Shown in pieces: positions 33,801 to 42,180 of a stretch of DNA of 64,000 nucleotides; the stretch's first letter is position 1; the number at the start of each line of letters is the position of its first letter. Both the position numbers and the translations under genes were made by a program. Source of the stretch: Gordionus sp. m RMFG-2023 (lineage: Eukaryota; Nematomorpha; Gordioida; Chordodea; Parachordodidae); NCBI RefSeq assembly GCF_954871325.1, contig NC_088775.1, forward strand, positions 4,885,475 to 4,949,474. The letters are read 5' to 3'. The notes under the pieces are model-generated. The model was not told the DNA's origin and made no database searches. It worked only from the letters and a program-made list of their open reading frames with translations.

Positions 33801-34229
33801 TAGATAATTATTAATGGACATAAATGACATCTATTATTGACAAGTGATATTTGTTAGAAATGAGTCGAATGAAACTTTGAAAAAAAAACACAACTAAATC
33901 TATCAAAATGAAAAAATTATTTACGTGTATCCAGTGGATAGGGTCTTCTGAAGGCAGCATACAGCGATAATGCAGCAATTTCCGAAAATCCCCAGTACGA
34001 TTAAAATGCTTATAATGGGGGTATATATCAAATATTTGAGATTGTCTATTTTATTTATCATCATCGGGGAGTTTGAATCATAACCGGAAATAGAATCGAT
34101 GGCGTAGGAAGTGCTGGCTAAAAACGCGGGCGTTAATGCCGGCGATTGGGTAACGTATTCGAGACCTTTCTGCTGACTGGGAGAATAGTCGTTACTCGAA
34201 TGCGATATTAATAAGTCAAACATCATCAT
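8584..34229 (-). CDS. Rhodopsin-family GPCR, FMRFamide/neuropeptide-receptor-like, 3 exons
   Basis: Exons 34229-33925, 12988-12755 and 10357-8584 join in phase into 770 residues. Exon 1 has the extracellular N-terminus and TM1 (GNCCIIAV). Exon 2 has TM2 (LAFSDLVAC) and TM3 ending in DRY. The donor at 12755/12754 gives LHYPHRYAAI across the junction. Exon 3 holds TM4 (about 195-212), TM5 (339-357), TM6 with CTGP (678-704) and TM7 with NFYIY in place of NPxxY (715-741), then a basic tail. Loop 2 outside is about 115 residues, and the third inner loop is about 310 residues, rich in Ser, Asn, Lys and Arg. The usual TM3 cysteine seems absent. The plasma-membrane neuropeptide-receptor role is inferred from the overall pattern; the ligand is unknown. 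Intron 1 is 20.9 kb. Confidence 0.88.
10652..10855. repeat. MITE family A copy, right tip lost
   Basis: Begins TAGTATTGCTAATCGGCTCG and carries the family's two inverted arms (ACGGCTAACTCAATATTTTA near 10691, its degraded complement near 10830). The right tip stops at CGGCTCAATTT, so no target duplication is seen. It lies in GPCR intron 2. Confidence 0.85.
10931..11240. mobile_element. MITE family B copy, about 310 bp
   Basis: The outer arms TAATAATACCTAGACTGACG and the complement ending in GTCATTG define the family. Inside lie a second pair of arms around CAGCTG (GGGGACGCCATTTTGATTAC near 11003, GGTTACCAAAATGGCGGGTC near 11142). Other copies are at 13873, 15226, 18751 and 40036. No coding capacity. 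Confidence 0.88.
11755..11900. repeat. ATTCGAATA-rich stretch
   Basis: Several copies of the palindromic word ATTCGAAT or close variants occur here (about 11790-11900) and again at 10861-10920 on the other side of the family B copy. This could be the two ends of another short element into which other repeats inserted. The boundaries are not fixed. Confidence 0.35.
12025..12115. repeat. MITE family A fragment
   Basis: Only the loop and part of one arm remain (TCTTGAGGCTTAGGCAATAT, then TTTTTCTGGG). The rest of the palindrome is missing. Confidence 0.7.
12475..12640. repeat. MITE family A copy, right arm truncated
   Basis: Begins TAGTCTTGTTAGATGGCTCG, followed by the left arm and the loop with GGACATCTATTAACGAAATC. 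The right arm stops after GAGGCTTATGCCATAAT. It lies in GPCR intron 2, just outside exon 2. Confidence 0.8.
13197..13540. mobile_element. hAT-type MITE, family E (GGCCCGG arrays)
   Basis: The left end is TAGAGATCTTC and the right end is the complement of TAGTGATCTGATCTGC. The flanks GTTGAGGG (13189-13196) and GTTGAAGG (13541-13548) match at 7 of 8 bases, as a hAT target duplication would. Both ends hold GGGTCGGGCC-like repeats and the middle is AT-rich. First large repeat inside GPCR intron 1. Confidence 0.85.
13743..13759. repeat. Poly(C) run
   Basis: An uninterrupted run of about 17 C. Runs of 9 or more G or C recur across the window (for example about 14357, 24620, 47590, 51358 and 52891). 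Confidence 0.9.
13873..14113. mobile_element. MITE family B copy, internally deleted
   Basis: The left end CTAATGACATAAATAATACA and both CAGCTG arms are present. The right outer arm is shortened and ends ATGTCATTA. At about 240 bp it is shorter than the 305-310 bp of fuller copies. Confidence 0.82.
14114..14710. other. AT-rich intron sequence with G run
   Basis: No gene or named repeat seen. A run of about 12 G lies near 14357. Confidence 0.4.
14711..14906. mobile_element. MITE family A copy with target duplication
   Basis: The ends are TCATGTTGTTAAACGGCTAA and its complement ending AACAACACCA. The flanks ACTCTGGG (14703-14710) and AATCTGGG (14907-14914) match at 7 of 8 bases. The two arms pair along most of the 196 bp, leaving a loop of about 30 bases. 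Confidence 0.9.
15226..15531. mobile_element. MITE family B copy, reverse orientation
   Basis: The ends are CCAATGACATACAATAATAC and TATGTCATTGG. The order of the two inner arms is reversed relative to the other copies. The flanking CCCAAC on both sides may be the remains of an 8-bp duplication. Confidence 0.88.
16150..16265. repeat. Palindromic TTTAGTCGACTAAA cluster, possible MITE end
   Basis: The words TTTTAGTCGACTAAAT and CGACTAGTCG recur within about 100 bases, and the segment ends TCTTAAACAACATTA, reminiscent of a hAT terminus. The opposite terminus and a target duplication were not found. Confidence 0.45.
16680..17500. other. AT-rich stretch with scattered AACCGGG words
   Basis: Words such as AAACCGGGTT (16700), AACCGGGTA (17140) and AACCCGGA (17165) are scattered here, with more after the pentanucleotide tract (GAACCCGGATT at 17895, GAAACCGGGTTC at 17937). 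This may be a degenerate repeat interrupted by the TTCTC tract. No coding signal. Confidence 0.35.
17506..17827. repeat. (TTCTC)n microsatellite
   Basis: About 320 bases of TTCTC repeats with TCTC and TTC variants. The long open frames on both strands here are by-products of the repeat. Confidence 0.97.
18751..19047. mobile_element. MITE family B copy
   Basis: The left end is CAATGACATACATAATACCT. The inner arms with CAGCTG are near 18815 and 18970, and the right arm GTCAGTCTAGGTATTATATA is followed by a worn tip. About 297 bp. Confidence 0.85.
19457..19628. repeat. MITE family A copy, left tip lost
   Basis: Starts within the left arm at TATTAGCCAGAAAAATAATG and ends with AAAATCGGCTCAAAATGAGC and a worn CAAAACTA tip. 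Confidence 0.82.
19629..20479. other. Intron stretch without recognised gene
   Basis: A GC-richer patch (about 19650-19770) has CCCGGCGGGGG and CCGGGGAGGGG words that may be a worn family E relative. The rest is AT-rich with no feature seen. Confidence 0.35.
20480..20648. mobile_element. hAT-type MITE, family C (TATCTAGATA arrays)
   Basis: The ends are CAGAGTTGTTAAAGGATC and its complement ending AACAACTCTG, flanked by an exact 8-bp duplication ATCTATAT at 20472-20479 and 20649-20656. The interior consists of repeated GTATCTAGATAC-like palindromes. A second copy with its own exact duplication lies at 53561-53710. Confidence 0.95.
21032..21234. repeat. MITE family A copy, worn
   Basis: Begins TAGTATTTAAAAATGGCTCG and ends GTTAACAACACTA. 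The arms have drifted more than in most copies. No target duplication is clear. Confidence 0.75.
21235..22373. other. AT-rich intron stretch
   Basis: No gene recognised. A CAGTGTTGTCAAAATTACC start near 21590 looks like one hAT end without a partner. A (GAAA)n tract lies near 22340. Confidence 0.35.
22374..22397. repeat. MITE family A terminal fragment
   Basis: Only the last bases of the family remain (AAATGAGCAGTTTAACAACA, then CC), directly after a GAAA tract. Confidence 0.6.
22700..23122. mobile_element. MITE family G (GCGTTTTGAAACGC ends)
   Basis: Left end CAGTGCGCACAAATTGAACG, right end TTACGCACTA. Near each end lie the words GCGCTTCAAAACGC (22729) and GCGTTTTGAAACGC (23091). It resembles the element at 45951-46349, which shares the CACAAATTGA terminus. 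No target duplication found. Confidence 0.6.
23276..23570. mobile_element. Probable hAT-type MITE with GTCGTTTTTTCGACC palindromes
   Basis: Begins TAGTGTTATGGGTCG and ends ACAACCCTA. The first 120 bases hold several GGTCGTTTTTTTCGAC-like palindromes. The flanks do not show a matching 8-bp duplication, so the boundaries are tentative. Confidence 0.5.
23598..24465. mobile_element. Probable MITE with GGTTCGGGTTC arrays at both ends
   Basis: Starts CAGAGATGCGAACTCG. Repeats of GGTTCGGGTTCGGTT occur at about 23630-23700 and in matching form at 24330-24445, with an AT-rich middle of about 600 bases. The right terminus and target duplication are not clear. Confidence 0.5.
24466..25079. other. Intron stretch with G/C runs
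   Basis: Holds CCCCCTCCCCC at 24541 and a G run at 24620. No gene recognised. Confidence 0.35.
25080..25264. repeat. MITE family A copy
   Basis: Begins AGTGTTGTTATAAACGAC and ends GAGCCGTTTAACAACACTA. Both arms are well preserved, but no certain target duplication is seen. Confidence 0.85.
25981..26060 (+). repeat. Left inverted repeat of the RT element
   Basis: Inverted match to 28424-28504; outer 51 bases identical, then a 4-5 base length difference, then about 23 more matching bases ending TATTATATAAAAA. Confidence 0.88.
26127..28436 (+). pseudogene. Non-LTR (LINE) reverse transcriptase with CCHC and restriction-like endonuclease, 5'-truncated
   Basis: The first recognisable residues (KIDQGDICGALKLASSND, about 26167) already lie close to the reverse transcriptase, so the usual N-terminal part is missing. 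Next come NSAGGIDGFRPSYF (about 26370), QQGDPLGPLIFSL (about 26913), WYLDDGT (27009-27029, the catalytic DD) and LLGSPL. The C-terminal part (27770-28436) has a CX2C-X9-H-X3-C finger (CIKCKTLVDSKGRHGLNC), then RPDG and WDFTC, the PD...D pattern of a restriction-like endonuclease as in R2-type LINEs. The frame changes near 26550 and is closed by a stop near 26648; from 26928 on a 502-aa frame is open. Clade within the RLE-bearing LINEs not determined. Confidence 0.88.
28424..28504 (-). repeat. Right inverted repeat of the RT element
   Basis: Inverted partner of 25981-26060. It starts inside the last codons of the reverse transcriptase frame and spans its stop at 28434-28436. Confidence 0.88.
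28505..30349. other. AT-rich intron stretch
   Basis: No gene recognised. About 28985-29062 resembles a worn family A copy (ATTTTAGCCAGAATAACAT, then TTTTTAAAAATCGACCC). A GC-richer patch at 29380-29470 shows no known feature. A G run lies at 30306. Confidence 0.4.
30507..30903. repeat. MITE family A copy swollen by a (TTTC)n tract
   Basis: Both arms are present (GAGCCGATTTTTAAAAACGG at the left, AAAATCGGCTCAAAATGAGC at the right), but a tetranucleotide tract of almost 190 bases sits between the loop and the right arm, doubling the length. Confidence 0.88.
30639..30826. repeat. (TTTC)n microsatellite inside a MITE
   Basis: TTTC units with a few TTTG variants at the left end. The serine/phenylalanine/leucine frames here are repeat artefacts. 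Confidence 0.97.
31090..31257. mobile_element. hAT-type MITE, family F (TTCAAAGATC words)
   Basis: Left end CAGGGCTTAACA and right end TGTTAAACCTTG, flanked by an exact 8-bp duplication GTTAAAAA at 31082-31089 and 31258-31265. The interior repeats CTTTGAAGATC-like words. A shorter relative is at 41197-41290. Confidence 0.92.
31670..31809. repeat. MITE family A copy, internally deleted
   Basis: Begins TAGTACGCACATCC and ends GCCGTTTTACAACACTA; most of the left arm is gone. Confidence 0.78.
32065..32256. mobile_element. MITE family A copy with target duplication
   Basis: Begins TAGTGTTGTTAAAAGGCTCG and ends GAGTTAGCCGCAACACTA. The flanks CTGCCAGT (32057-32064) and ATGCCAGT (32257-32264) match at 7 of 8 bases. 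Confidence 0.92.
33019..33200. repeat. MITE family A copy, right tip lost
   Basis: Begins TAGTGTTGTAACACGGCTAA and ends at AAATCGGCTCAAAACTA. The last family A copy before GPCR exon 1. Confidence 0.85.
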
Positions 34230-34949
34230 CGTTAATTTTTAGACTCTCCAGAAAAAAAATGATGCTTTATTTTTTACTTCCTAGAGGAATAAAGTTCTTG
34301 CATGGCCCCTTCCCTGTTAAAAAAAAATATTAATTTATTAATATATAATTTTTTTATTTTTAGATATAATTTAAAATAATAATAGGAAATAAAAATAAAA
34401 ATAATATTTTCGAATTTGATCAATTTGATCAATTTGCTTATATTTGAAATTTGATATTATTTTTATTTTATTTTATTTTTTTTGGTAAAAAAAGAAATTT
34501 TTTCATCAAATCAATTTATTAAAATATAATAAAAATGATTCATCATTCCCAATCACTTATTTGAAGTTTATGGGAAAAAAATGGAGAAATATTTTATTAA
34601 TAATTTTACTTTTATATATTTTTAACAATATTTTTTTTAAAAAAAAAATCACTTGATTAAAGAAAAAGATTTCATTTATCTATTAAACCCTGTGAAAATA
34701 AAGATTGAAATTCCTTCCTATATTATTTCATTAAATATTTTCTATCTTTCCATGGGTTGGTTCTTAATTAAAAATAAATATTAAAGAAATGCAATAAATA
34801 TAAAAGATAATCAATTTTTATTATTTCTTTTATCCCCCCCCCTCTACTTATCGATAAATGTGTGCAATTTTATTTATTTATTTATCGGTTCGGTTTTAAA
34901 TCGATAAATTAAAATACATGTAATTTTTTAATTTTGTATTTCCTTATTT
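34230..34949. other. 5' flank of the GPCR gene
   Basis: AT-rich sequence upstream of the receptor start codon (34229 on the minus strand). No promoter motif could be assigned with confidence. A C run lies at about 34836. Confidence 0.35.
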
Positions 34950-35263
34950 ATTTTTTTTAAAAATAATATTCAAAAAATTCTTGTAAAATTTTAATATACC
35001 TTCCGAATGGGTCGAGCATAATATATTTTAAGAAAATTCGGGGTCGGGTCGGGGCCTTAGAAATATTTTTAAATATATCTAAATTTATCAATTTTATGGC
35101 GAATAGTTTATGTAAAATAAAAATATTTGATTTTATTTGTAGAATATAGCGCTTATTTTGAGTAATTATTCGGACTTGGGCTTCGGACCGGGTCGGCAAA
35201 ACTCTTTAAAAGAAATTTCGGGCCGGGTAGGGCTTGGAAAATTAGGCTCGATGTAAATCACTA
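34950..35263. mobile_element. MITE family E copy, left end worn
   Basis: Ends in the complement of TAGTGATTTACATCGAGCC. The GC-rich words (GGGGTCGGGTCGGGGCC, GGGCCGGGTAGGGC) and the AT-rich middle closely follow the copy at 13197-13540. The left terminus is not resolved. Confidence 0.75.
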
Positions 35264-36233
35264 CCTCATAAATCTTTTGATTTTCATTGGTCTCCTGAAT
35301 ATAATATTAATAAAGAATTCAATAATTCTTGGTTAAACTTTTTCCAAAATATTTTTAAAATTTCAATTATTAATTTATTTTTTTTGAAATTCAAAAAGGT
35401 AAATATTGCTTTTTTTGGTATTTTTAATTCTGTTTTTATATTATGCTCAGGAAAAAAAATATATAAAATTTTTAATTTAAAAATATTTTCTCTTTAAATA
35501 ATTGCAAAAAAATTTTAATATAAAATATATTTATAAAAAAATTAGCACTTATTTGCTAATACGTATTTACTACAGTTTCGTGTCGATTTAATATATTATA
35601 TTTCCATATTTTATGTAATTTATTTGAAAATAAGGCAAAAAAATTGTTAAAATAAACATATTTAATATAATATAATTCTTATCAATTTTTACAAGTTAAA
35701 TTCATTTTATTTTACAAACGAATTAAAAAAATATGGAAATGTTTTAAAATTAAATATCTAAGTTTATCTAAAAAAAATAGCAGATAGTTTATGGTGTAAT
35801 AATCCCTGCCAGAGATCCGACTTGAGCATCAAAAAAATTTGCGGTTACAGTATTTTTTTTTGCATCTACCATATCACATAATTATTTAATAAATTTGGAG
35901 GAAGATAATATTTTATTAGTGTAGCAAACATGGAAGATATTTTGAAAAAAATCTTCGGTCTGCCAATAGGTTAAATTAAATGACGTGTGGAGGATAAAGA
36001 CCCTTCTATTCCTATACTCTACAAAGACTACTTATCTTATACAAACATCATAATATCTCGATAAAAAATAAAGATGGAACTGTAGAACTCATCTTCTTAG
36101 ATCTTTTTTTTAAAAAAATTTATTTAGTTTTTCTAAGTATGAACCCCAATAAAATGGTATGAAACTGATTTTTTTTGCTCTCTCTCTTTAAACTCTTAAC
36201 ACAAAATTAATATTTAAAAGAAATTGTTTGAAT

Positions 36234-36367
36234 TAGTGATCTGCATCGGGCCTAATTTTTCAAATCCGGCCCGGCCCGAAATTTTTTTTAAAAAGTTTTG
36301 CCGGCCCGGCCCGGCCCGAACCCGAAATTTATTTTTAACGGGCCGGGCCTAACTTTGCAGATCTCTA
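36234..36367. mobile_element. MITE family E short copy with exact target duplication
   Basis: Begins TAGTGATCTGCATCGGGCC and ends GCAGATCTCTA. Exact 8-bp duplication GTTTGAAT at 36226-36233 and 36368-36375. Almost the whole 134 bp is GGCCCGG-type repeat. Confidence 0.93.
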
Positions 36368-37059
36368 GTTTGAATATTATATTCATAATTTATAATAAAT
36401 GTATTTCTAATTTGTCTGAAATAAGTCATAAATACAAAATATAGTTGTTTATTTTTTGATATTTTTAATACAAATACAAAGTAATTTTTATTTTGTATCT
36501 TAAATACATATTCGCGTAACTGCTTTAACCCTGAACCCAATGGGGCTACTTTATAAGGCGGAAGCTTGCTACGATTATTTTCAAGGCGTATTACATGAGT
36601 TTCGAGGTGTAAGCCTGTCACACTATGTCTACATAAAGTTCTACCACACCTTTTTCCTTTTAAGTCCTTTTAAAAATTGTAAAGAATATTTGGTATGGCT
36701 TCTTGGTAAAAACAACACAAATTTTGTATCCATGAAATGAAGCAGGTATATATATATATACAATCTTATTTATATTAATTGTAATGTATACACACATATA
36801 ATGTTTGTCATTTTAATTTTTTTTAAAAATCAATATAATAATTATAATGATCATTTTAAATATCGAATTTGGAATATACATTTAAATTTTTTGAAGAAAG
36901 CACGAAATTTAGTCGTGCAAGAATAAAAAAAATTGATAAGTAAATAAATTATATTCCGATTAAAATTTTAAATAGTAAATTGCTTGCATAACCTTCTCGT
37001 ATTTTTAACTTTGTCTCTTGACAAGATATAGCTTTTAGGCCTCACTCATCCTTATCCCC

Positions 37060-37680
37060 CATTTTATCAGTCTATTTTATATGATGATTTTTGGTTTTGT
37101 ATTAGTATCCTTAAACTTCCTGGTATATATTTTTTGATTCTTGTACCCTCCCATCTATCATCCCTTCAGCATTCTCATCTCCATTATCTGTAAGCTTATT
37201 CTTTACCTATCCATGGTGTGAAACCATATAAAATAGATATTTGTAGTATGTAGTATGAAAGTGTATATCATCTTGTTATATTTGTGTAAAATTTTCGTCA
37301 AAGTGCCTTCCGGACAAATTTATCTATCTTACTTGATTCATTCTATTTTCTTAAATTTCTTTTTCCTTTGTGTCATTTCTTGGCAGAATGGAACCAAAAT
37401 TTTTGCAGATTTTAATTGCCGTAAATTTCCAATCATTTATGTCAATGCCATCTGTTCTATCTCCGCCTATTACTATATATTCTGTTTTTCCTTGTTGACT
37501 CAGCCCATGATTTTTGAGTATTCATTCTTTCACAATTGTTTTAACACATTACTATATCATCTGCAAATATCATATTCCATGGAGTTGAAGTGGAGTCAGT
37601 CTGAGATTTAACCTCTATTACTGTTATGAGTACAAGGAAACTGAGAACCTTTCCTTGATAAACCCTTGGCTATTAGAAAG
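37060..37680 (-). pseudogene. Decayed LINE reverse transcriptase fragment
   Basis: On the minus strand, pieces read like the C-terminal half of a LINE reverse transcriptase: LSFLVLITVIEVKSQ, then STPWNMIFADDIVMC with the FADD catalytic box (about 37540-37575), and further on QIMEMRMLK (about 37175-37195), which matches a conserved block after the RT in Jockey/RTE/CR1-type elements. Many frame changes and stops separate the pieces, so this is an old fossil. It is not the same family as the element at 25981, which has YLDD and a different C-terminus. Boundaries are approximate. Confidence 0.65.
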
Positions 37681-38376
37681 TTTGATGATGTACCAGTTAT
37701 GCCTTTAGATCACTGTACTATAGTTTTTATACATATACTGCACACGATTCTAATATATTTTTTTCTGCGTAAAGCCCCAACAGATTTAGAGATCAGCAAT
37801 GGTTGTATTTTGACCCCCCCCCATCTACCCATTGTGTTTTTAAAGAACTCATGATTTTTAACAAATCGCTCGTCAGCCTACTCGTGGTGGTTTAATGAAA
37901 TGGAAGGTCTTAGCGTTCGTAGACCAAATGTACTAGTATCAGACTGCCCAAGCCTATCGGCAACAGAGATGAACTTTCTAAGCTCGGTATATTATTTTGA
38001 TTACATATTTGCTCAACAATCAACTAAGAATTCGAAAATTAAATAGTCTAGGCAGGGGGGGTTAAAGCCTGGTCACTTCGTTTAACATCTGTCGCATAGC
38101 AAAAACATTGATAATTTTTGATTGGTTTTCTCAAAAATTCCTATATAAAATCGTAGGACAAAACTTCCCACAATAAAGTGTATCATAGCCAGTCCATATT
38201 CCACCTCAAGAACCTAGTAGAGCTCTTGTAGATAAGTAGGACTACTTCAGCATTTCAAGAAATAGAAAAAGAAGAAAATTGCCCACTCAATTTATTCTTC
38301 CTATAAATCAGATAAGAAGGCTTAATTTTATTATTGGTGCAAATTACGGATAGTATATTATTTGATTCGTTGAAAG

Positions 38377-38531
38377 TAGTGTCTGTTAAAGGGCTCGTTT
38401 TGAGCTGATTTTTAAAAAACGGTTATCCCAGAAAAATATATGATTTTTTTTCATAGATGGCACAAAGGGTTTGGAACAACTGTCAGCTATGAAATATTGA
38501 ATTTTAGCCGTTTTTTAAATTCGGCTTCACT
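38377..38531. repeat. MITE family A copy, shortened
   Basis: Begins TAGTGTCTGTTAAAGGGCTC and ends GGCTTCACTA. The flanks GTTGAAAG and GTTCGAAAG are similar but not a clean duplication. Confidence 0.75.
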
Positions 38532-39012
38532 AGTTCGAAAGAATATAAGCACTATGAAGGAGTAAATTAAGTTACTAAAAAAATTTTTTTATTAAGTATT
38601 GAATAAATTTGATTTATCTTTTGTTCGAGATTGTCAATATTAATTTGAATTTTGAAGGGTTTATTTAGACAAATAAGCATAAATTAAATGATTTTAAAAC
38701 ATATAATATATATATGTATACTATTTTAAAATGAGGGCAATTAAAATGATCAATATTATAAGTAATTCTAATTAAATATAGTTCCCATTTTTGGGAGAGG
38801 GGGGGGCACAAATAGCTATTATACAAATATTATCTTTTTATCTTTTAAAGCCGTCAATTCAAATTAACAATTTTTTGAAGGAAAAAAAAAATGGAATATT
38901 TATATCAAAAAAATTCGAATAAAAAAATTAATAATAAATGAAAAATTGTTATAAATATAAATATATTATATAAAGATATAAAAATAAAATGAAAAATGAC
39001 AGAATTTGAGCT

Positions 39013-39226
39013 TAGTGTTTCATTTTGAGCTGATTTTGCAAAACGGCTAACTCAAAATTTTAGGCAGAAAAGTATTGCCTATGCCTTCGAGATTTCGATG
39101 ATATATGTCTAGACCTTTATTCCTTCTATGAGCAAAATCTTCAGGCTTGCTTAATATTTTTCTAGATGAAATATTGAGTTAGCCGTTTTTAAAAATCGGC
39201 TCAAAATGAGTCGTTTAACAACACTA
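39013..39226. mobile_element. MITE family A copy with target duplication
   Basis: Begins TAGTGTTTCATTTTGAGC and ends GTCGTTTAACAACACTA. Flanks TTTGAGCT (39005-39012) and TTTGAGAT (39227-39234) match at 7 of 8 bases. Nearly full-length palindrome. Confidence 0.92.
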
Positions 39227-40035
39227 TTTGAGATGACTACTGGAATGAAGGAGTAGGTTCTTCGGAGCAATGTAGACAAGGGTGCTAGCCATTCTCGAGT
39301 TTGAAAGGGAAAGTCGGAGAGTATTTATTAAGTGCGCTGACTTTCTACCATAAAACTGGGTCCATAATTAGCGGAATATATTTTAATTGGTTATAAATTT
39401 ATTATTATACGGTTTATAGTAAGGAACGAAGGATTATTCTCAAAATTTCTTAAATTTTGGGGAACAATGATAAAGTGTATTTATAAGCACCTAAATTCAT
39501 CTATTAAAAAAAACAACATTGGAATAAAATCTATAAAGCCATTATAGTCTAAATCAACAATTTCAGAAAATTATTCATTTTTAAAACATACATCAGCCTT
39601 TGCAATCTCAGGAAGGTGGGTGGCACAAAAAATTACAAAATTTTGAGGAGGCTCTTCAAATTTTTCAGGGGGCTCGAGCCCCTGCGCTCCTTCCCCCTAG
39701 TGACGCTACTGGTAGCGTCAATGTGTTACAATCTTCTATATTTTAATATGATTTAGTCGGATAATTTATATTTAGTTTTTCATAGACATTTTTTTTTAAA
39801 TATAAATTATAATCAAAAGTTAACGACAAAAATTGTCTATACTTAATAGGGTAGATTATTCTCGTGCTCGGACGCTGTAATACATTTGCGGGTAAAATGT
39901 GATATTTCAAATTTGAAAAGATACGTTCCAAATTGGCAAAAAAAAATCTCACTTTATCTCTAACATATATATATTAATAATTATCTAAATTTATAATAAA
40001 AGCTCCAAAAAGTGGACTTATCCACTATGTGTACA

Positions 40036-40342
40036 CCAATGACATATAACACCTAGACTAACGACGCATTCATTAAAAGTTTACATCAATGAAGACAGCT
40101 GGAGACGCCATTTTGATTACCCATATCATTATTAGACATATTACTATGTCTGACGTAAAGAATTGCCTGAACATCGAGATAATAAGGGAGCAAGTTATCA
40201 ATTTAATAATAGTTTTTAACATGAGAGTAATCACTCTATGGGTTACCAAAATGGCGGGTCCAGCTGATTTGCATTCAACGACGCTTTCAAATGCATAATT
40301 ATGAATGCATCGTCAGTCTAGGTATTATTATAATGTCATTGG
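40036..40342. mobile_element. MITE family B copy with target duplication
   Basis: Begins CCAATGACATATAACACC and ends TAATGTCATTGG. Flanks TGTGTACA (40028-40035) and TGTATACA (40343-40350) match at 7 of 8 bases, the best evidence for an 8-bp duplication in this family. Confidence 0.92.
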
Positions 40343-41196
40343 TGTATACATAGCTCTTAAACTCGGCAATTTAAATTAAAAATCAGGGGCCCAATCAAAG
40401 TTCCCCCCTCCCAGGCCTGGTCTAGGCCCATTATAAAATAAAACTCTAACCCTGCTCAGACTCTTTTTCTTCTTTTCCCAAATGCTGCTGCTCACAAATT
40501 AGGTATATCGAAAGCGTTTAGCGTCGCGTTTATCTAATAAAAATTTTAAATAAAACACCCAAACTCTTCAATTCGTACGCAGTATATAGCATTTGTTTAA
40601 CAATAGCTCATCTCCTAGTTGTTTATAAACTTTTTGCACAAATGTCCATCCGCATGGCCATATGTTTCCCAATTCATTTGTTTGGCTAATTATTATTTTT
40701 TTTTCTTTTTAAATATATATTTTTTTTAATTTAAACTTTAAATTTATAAAAAATATGCTTTGCTATGAAGTTTTTTTTTTAAAAAAAATGGAAAAATTTT
40801 AAACATAATATGCCACTTCTACACATTTTGCCTCTAAAGTATTTTAAATTTACCCTTAAAATCTTTAATCCGCCTGTCCAAATATCTAAAAAGAAAATAA
40901 CTCTTAAAATGATATTTACAAAATACAAGCAACGTTCTGATTGGATACGCAGCTGCTTGTTGCGCCGCTAATCGAATAATAACAGAATGATGTTGGATCT
41001 ATTAATCCGTCGCGCTTGCGTAATCAAATCTTCGGCTAATGAGCTACAAAGATTAGATAGGAGAGAAACAAATTTCTTGTCGAAACACTTTTATTTAAAT
41101 GGCAACTCGTGTTCCTCTTCCTACGGATAATTTTTTTTTCAATAACCGTTTTATTATTCAAAGAAAAGCTATTTGCAATTGGATAGGTAAAAAAAA

Positions 41197-41290
41197 CAGG
41201 GTTTAGACCTTTGCTCAAAATTTCAAAAATCTTCAAAGATCAAAAAAAATCTTCAAAATGCTCATTTGAGGATTTTTTTGGTAATCTCTG
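41197..41290. mobile_element. MITE family F short copy
   Basis: Begins CAGGGTTTAGACCTTTGCTC and ends GGTAATCTCTG, with AATCTTCAAAGATC words inside. GGTAAAAA occurs on both sides, with a lengthened A run on the left, probably the target duplication. Confidence 0.75.
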
Positions 41291-41392
41291 GGTAAAAACA
41301 AATTCTATAAATATCCGTAAGCAATAAATATTTATTATTTTAGTTCTCTTAAAGGTTCATAAAATTTTAAAATAATGGTATAATATAAATAT

Positions 41393-41618
41393 TAGTGTTG
41401 TTATAAACGGTTTAATTTTGAGCAGATTTTTAAAAAACGGATAACTCAATATTTTAACCAGAAAAATATTGCCCAAGTCTCCCGAGATATTGCTAATAGA
41501 TGTTTAAATCTTTGTACCATCTTTTAGCAAAAGCTTAAGGCTTGCATAATATTTTCCTAAATTAAAATATTGAGTCAGCCGTTAAATCGGCTCAAAACGA
41601 GTCGTTTAACAAACACTA
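41393..41618. mobile_element. MITE family A copy with exact target duplication
   Basis: Begins TAGTGTTGTTATAAACGG and ends GTCGTTTAACAAACACTA. Exact 8-bp duplication ATAAATAT at 41385-41392 and 41619-41626. Confidence 0.95.
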
Positions 41619-41817
41619 ATAAATATAACTACAGGGATGGAACAAACGCGTCTTTGGGTTCCTGTTACGTTCCCATTCAAAGCCAAAAGAAATTGATATA
41701 AATTTTTTTTATGCCAAAAATTGTCTTCGAATTTATGATAAGTATATAAAAAAAAAGCCCTAAATAAATGTTTTAAAGTTTCAAACACACACCGCAAAAA
41801 AAACGCATTGAAGCTAA

Positions 41818-42037
41818 TAGTGTTGTAAATAGTTTGATTTGAGCCGATTTCAGTATATTCGCCAGAAAAATATTGCATGAGGTCTCTAGATTTCGCTAAT
41901 ATTATGTTTCAAACTATAGTGCCAACTTTGAGCAAAATCTTCCAGGGTATTACGTAATATATTTTTTTTGTTTAAAATATTGAAACCGTATTTAAAAAAA
42001 ATAAGCTTAAAATCGATCCGTTAAATCAAAAATAACT
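41818..42037. repeat. MITE family A copy, worn
   Basis: Begins TAGTGTTGTAAATAGTTTG. The right half has drifted and ends near AAATAACTA. Confidence 0.75.
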
Positions 42038-42180
42038 ATATTTATATATATAATATTTTCTTATCTAGTTTTTCAATATTCAGTCAAAAATAATATAAAA
42101 GAATGTAAAACGCTTTAAAAACCTGCGCTATTATTACATAGAGTAGCAAGAAGTCCGCTGCTATAACTGAGAAGCGGCTA

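Noticed and set aside
37255-37611. Plus-strand 118-codon frame
   Set aside because: Explained as antisense of the decayed LINE fragment with FADD read on the minus strand.
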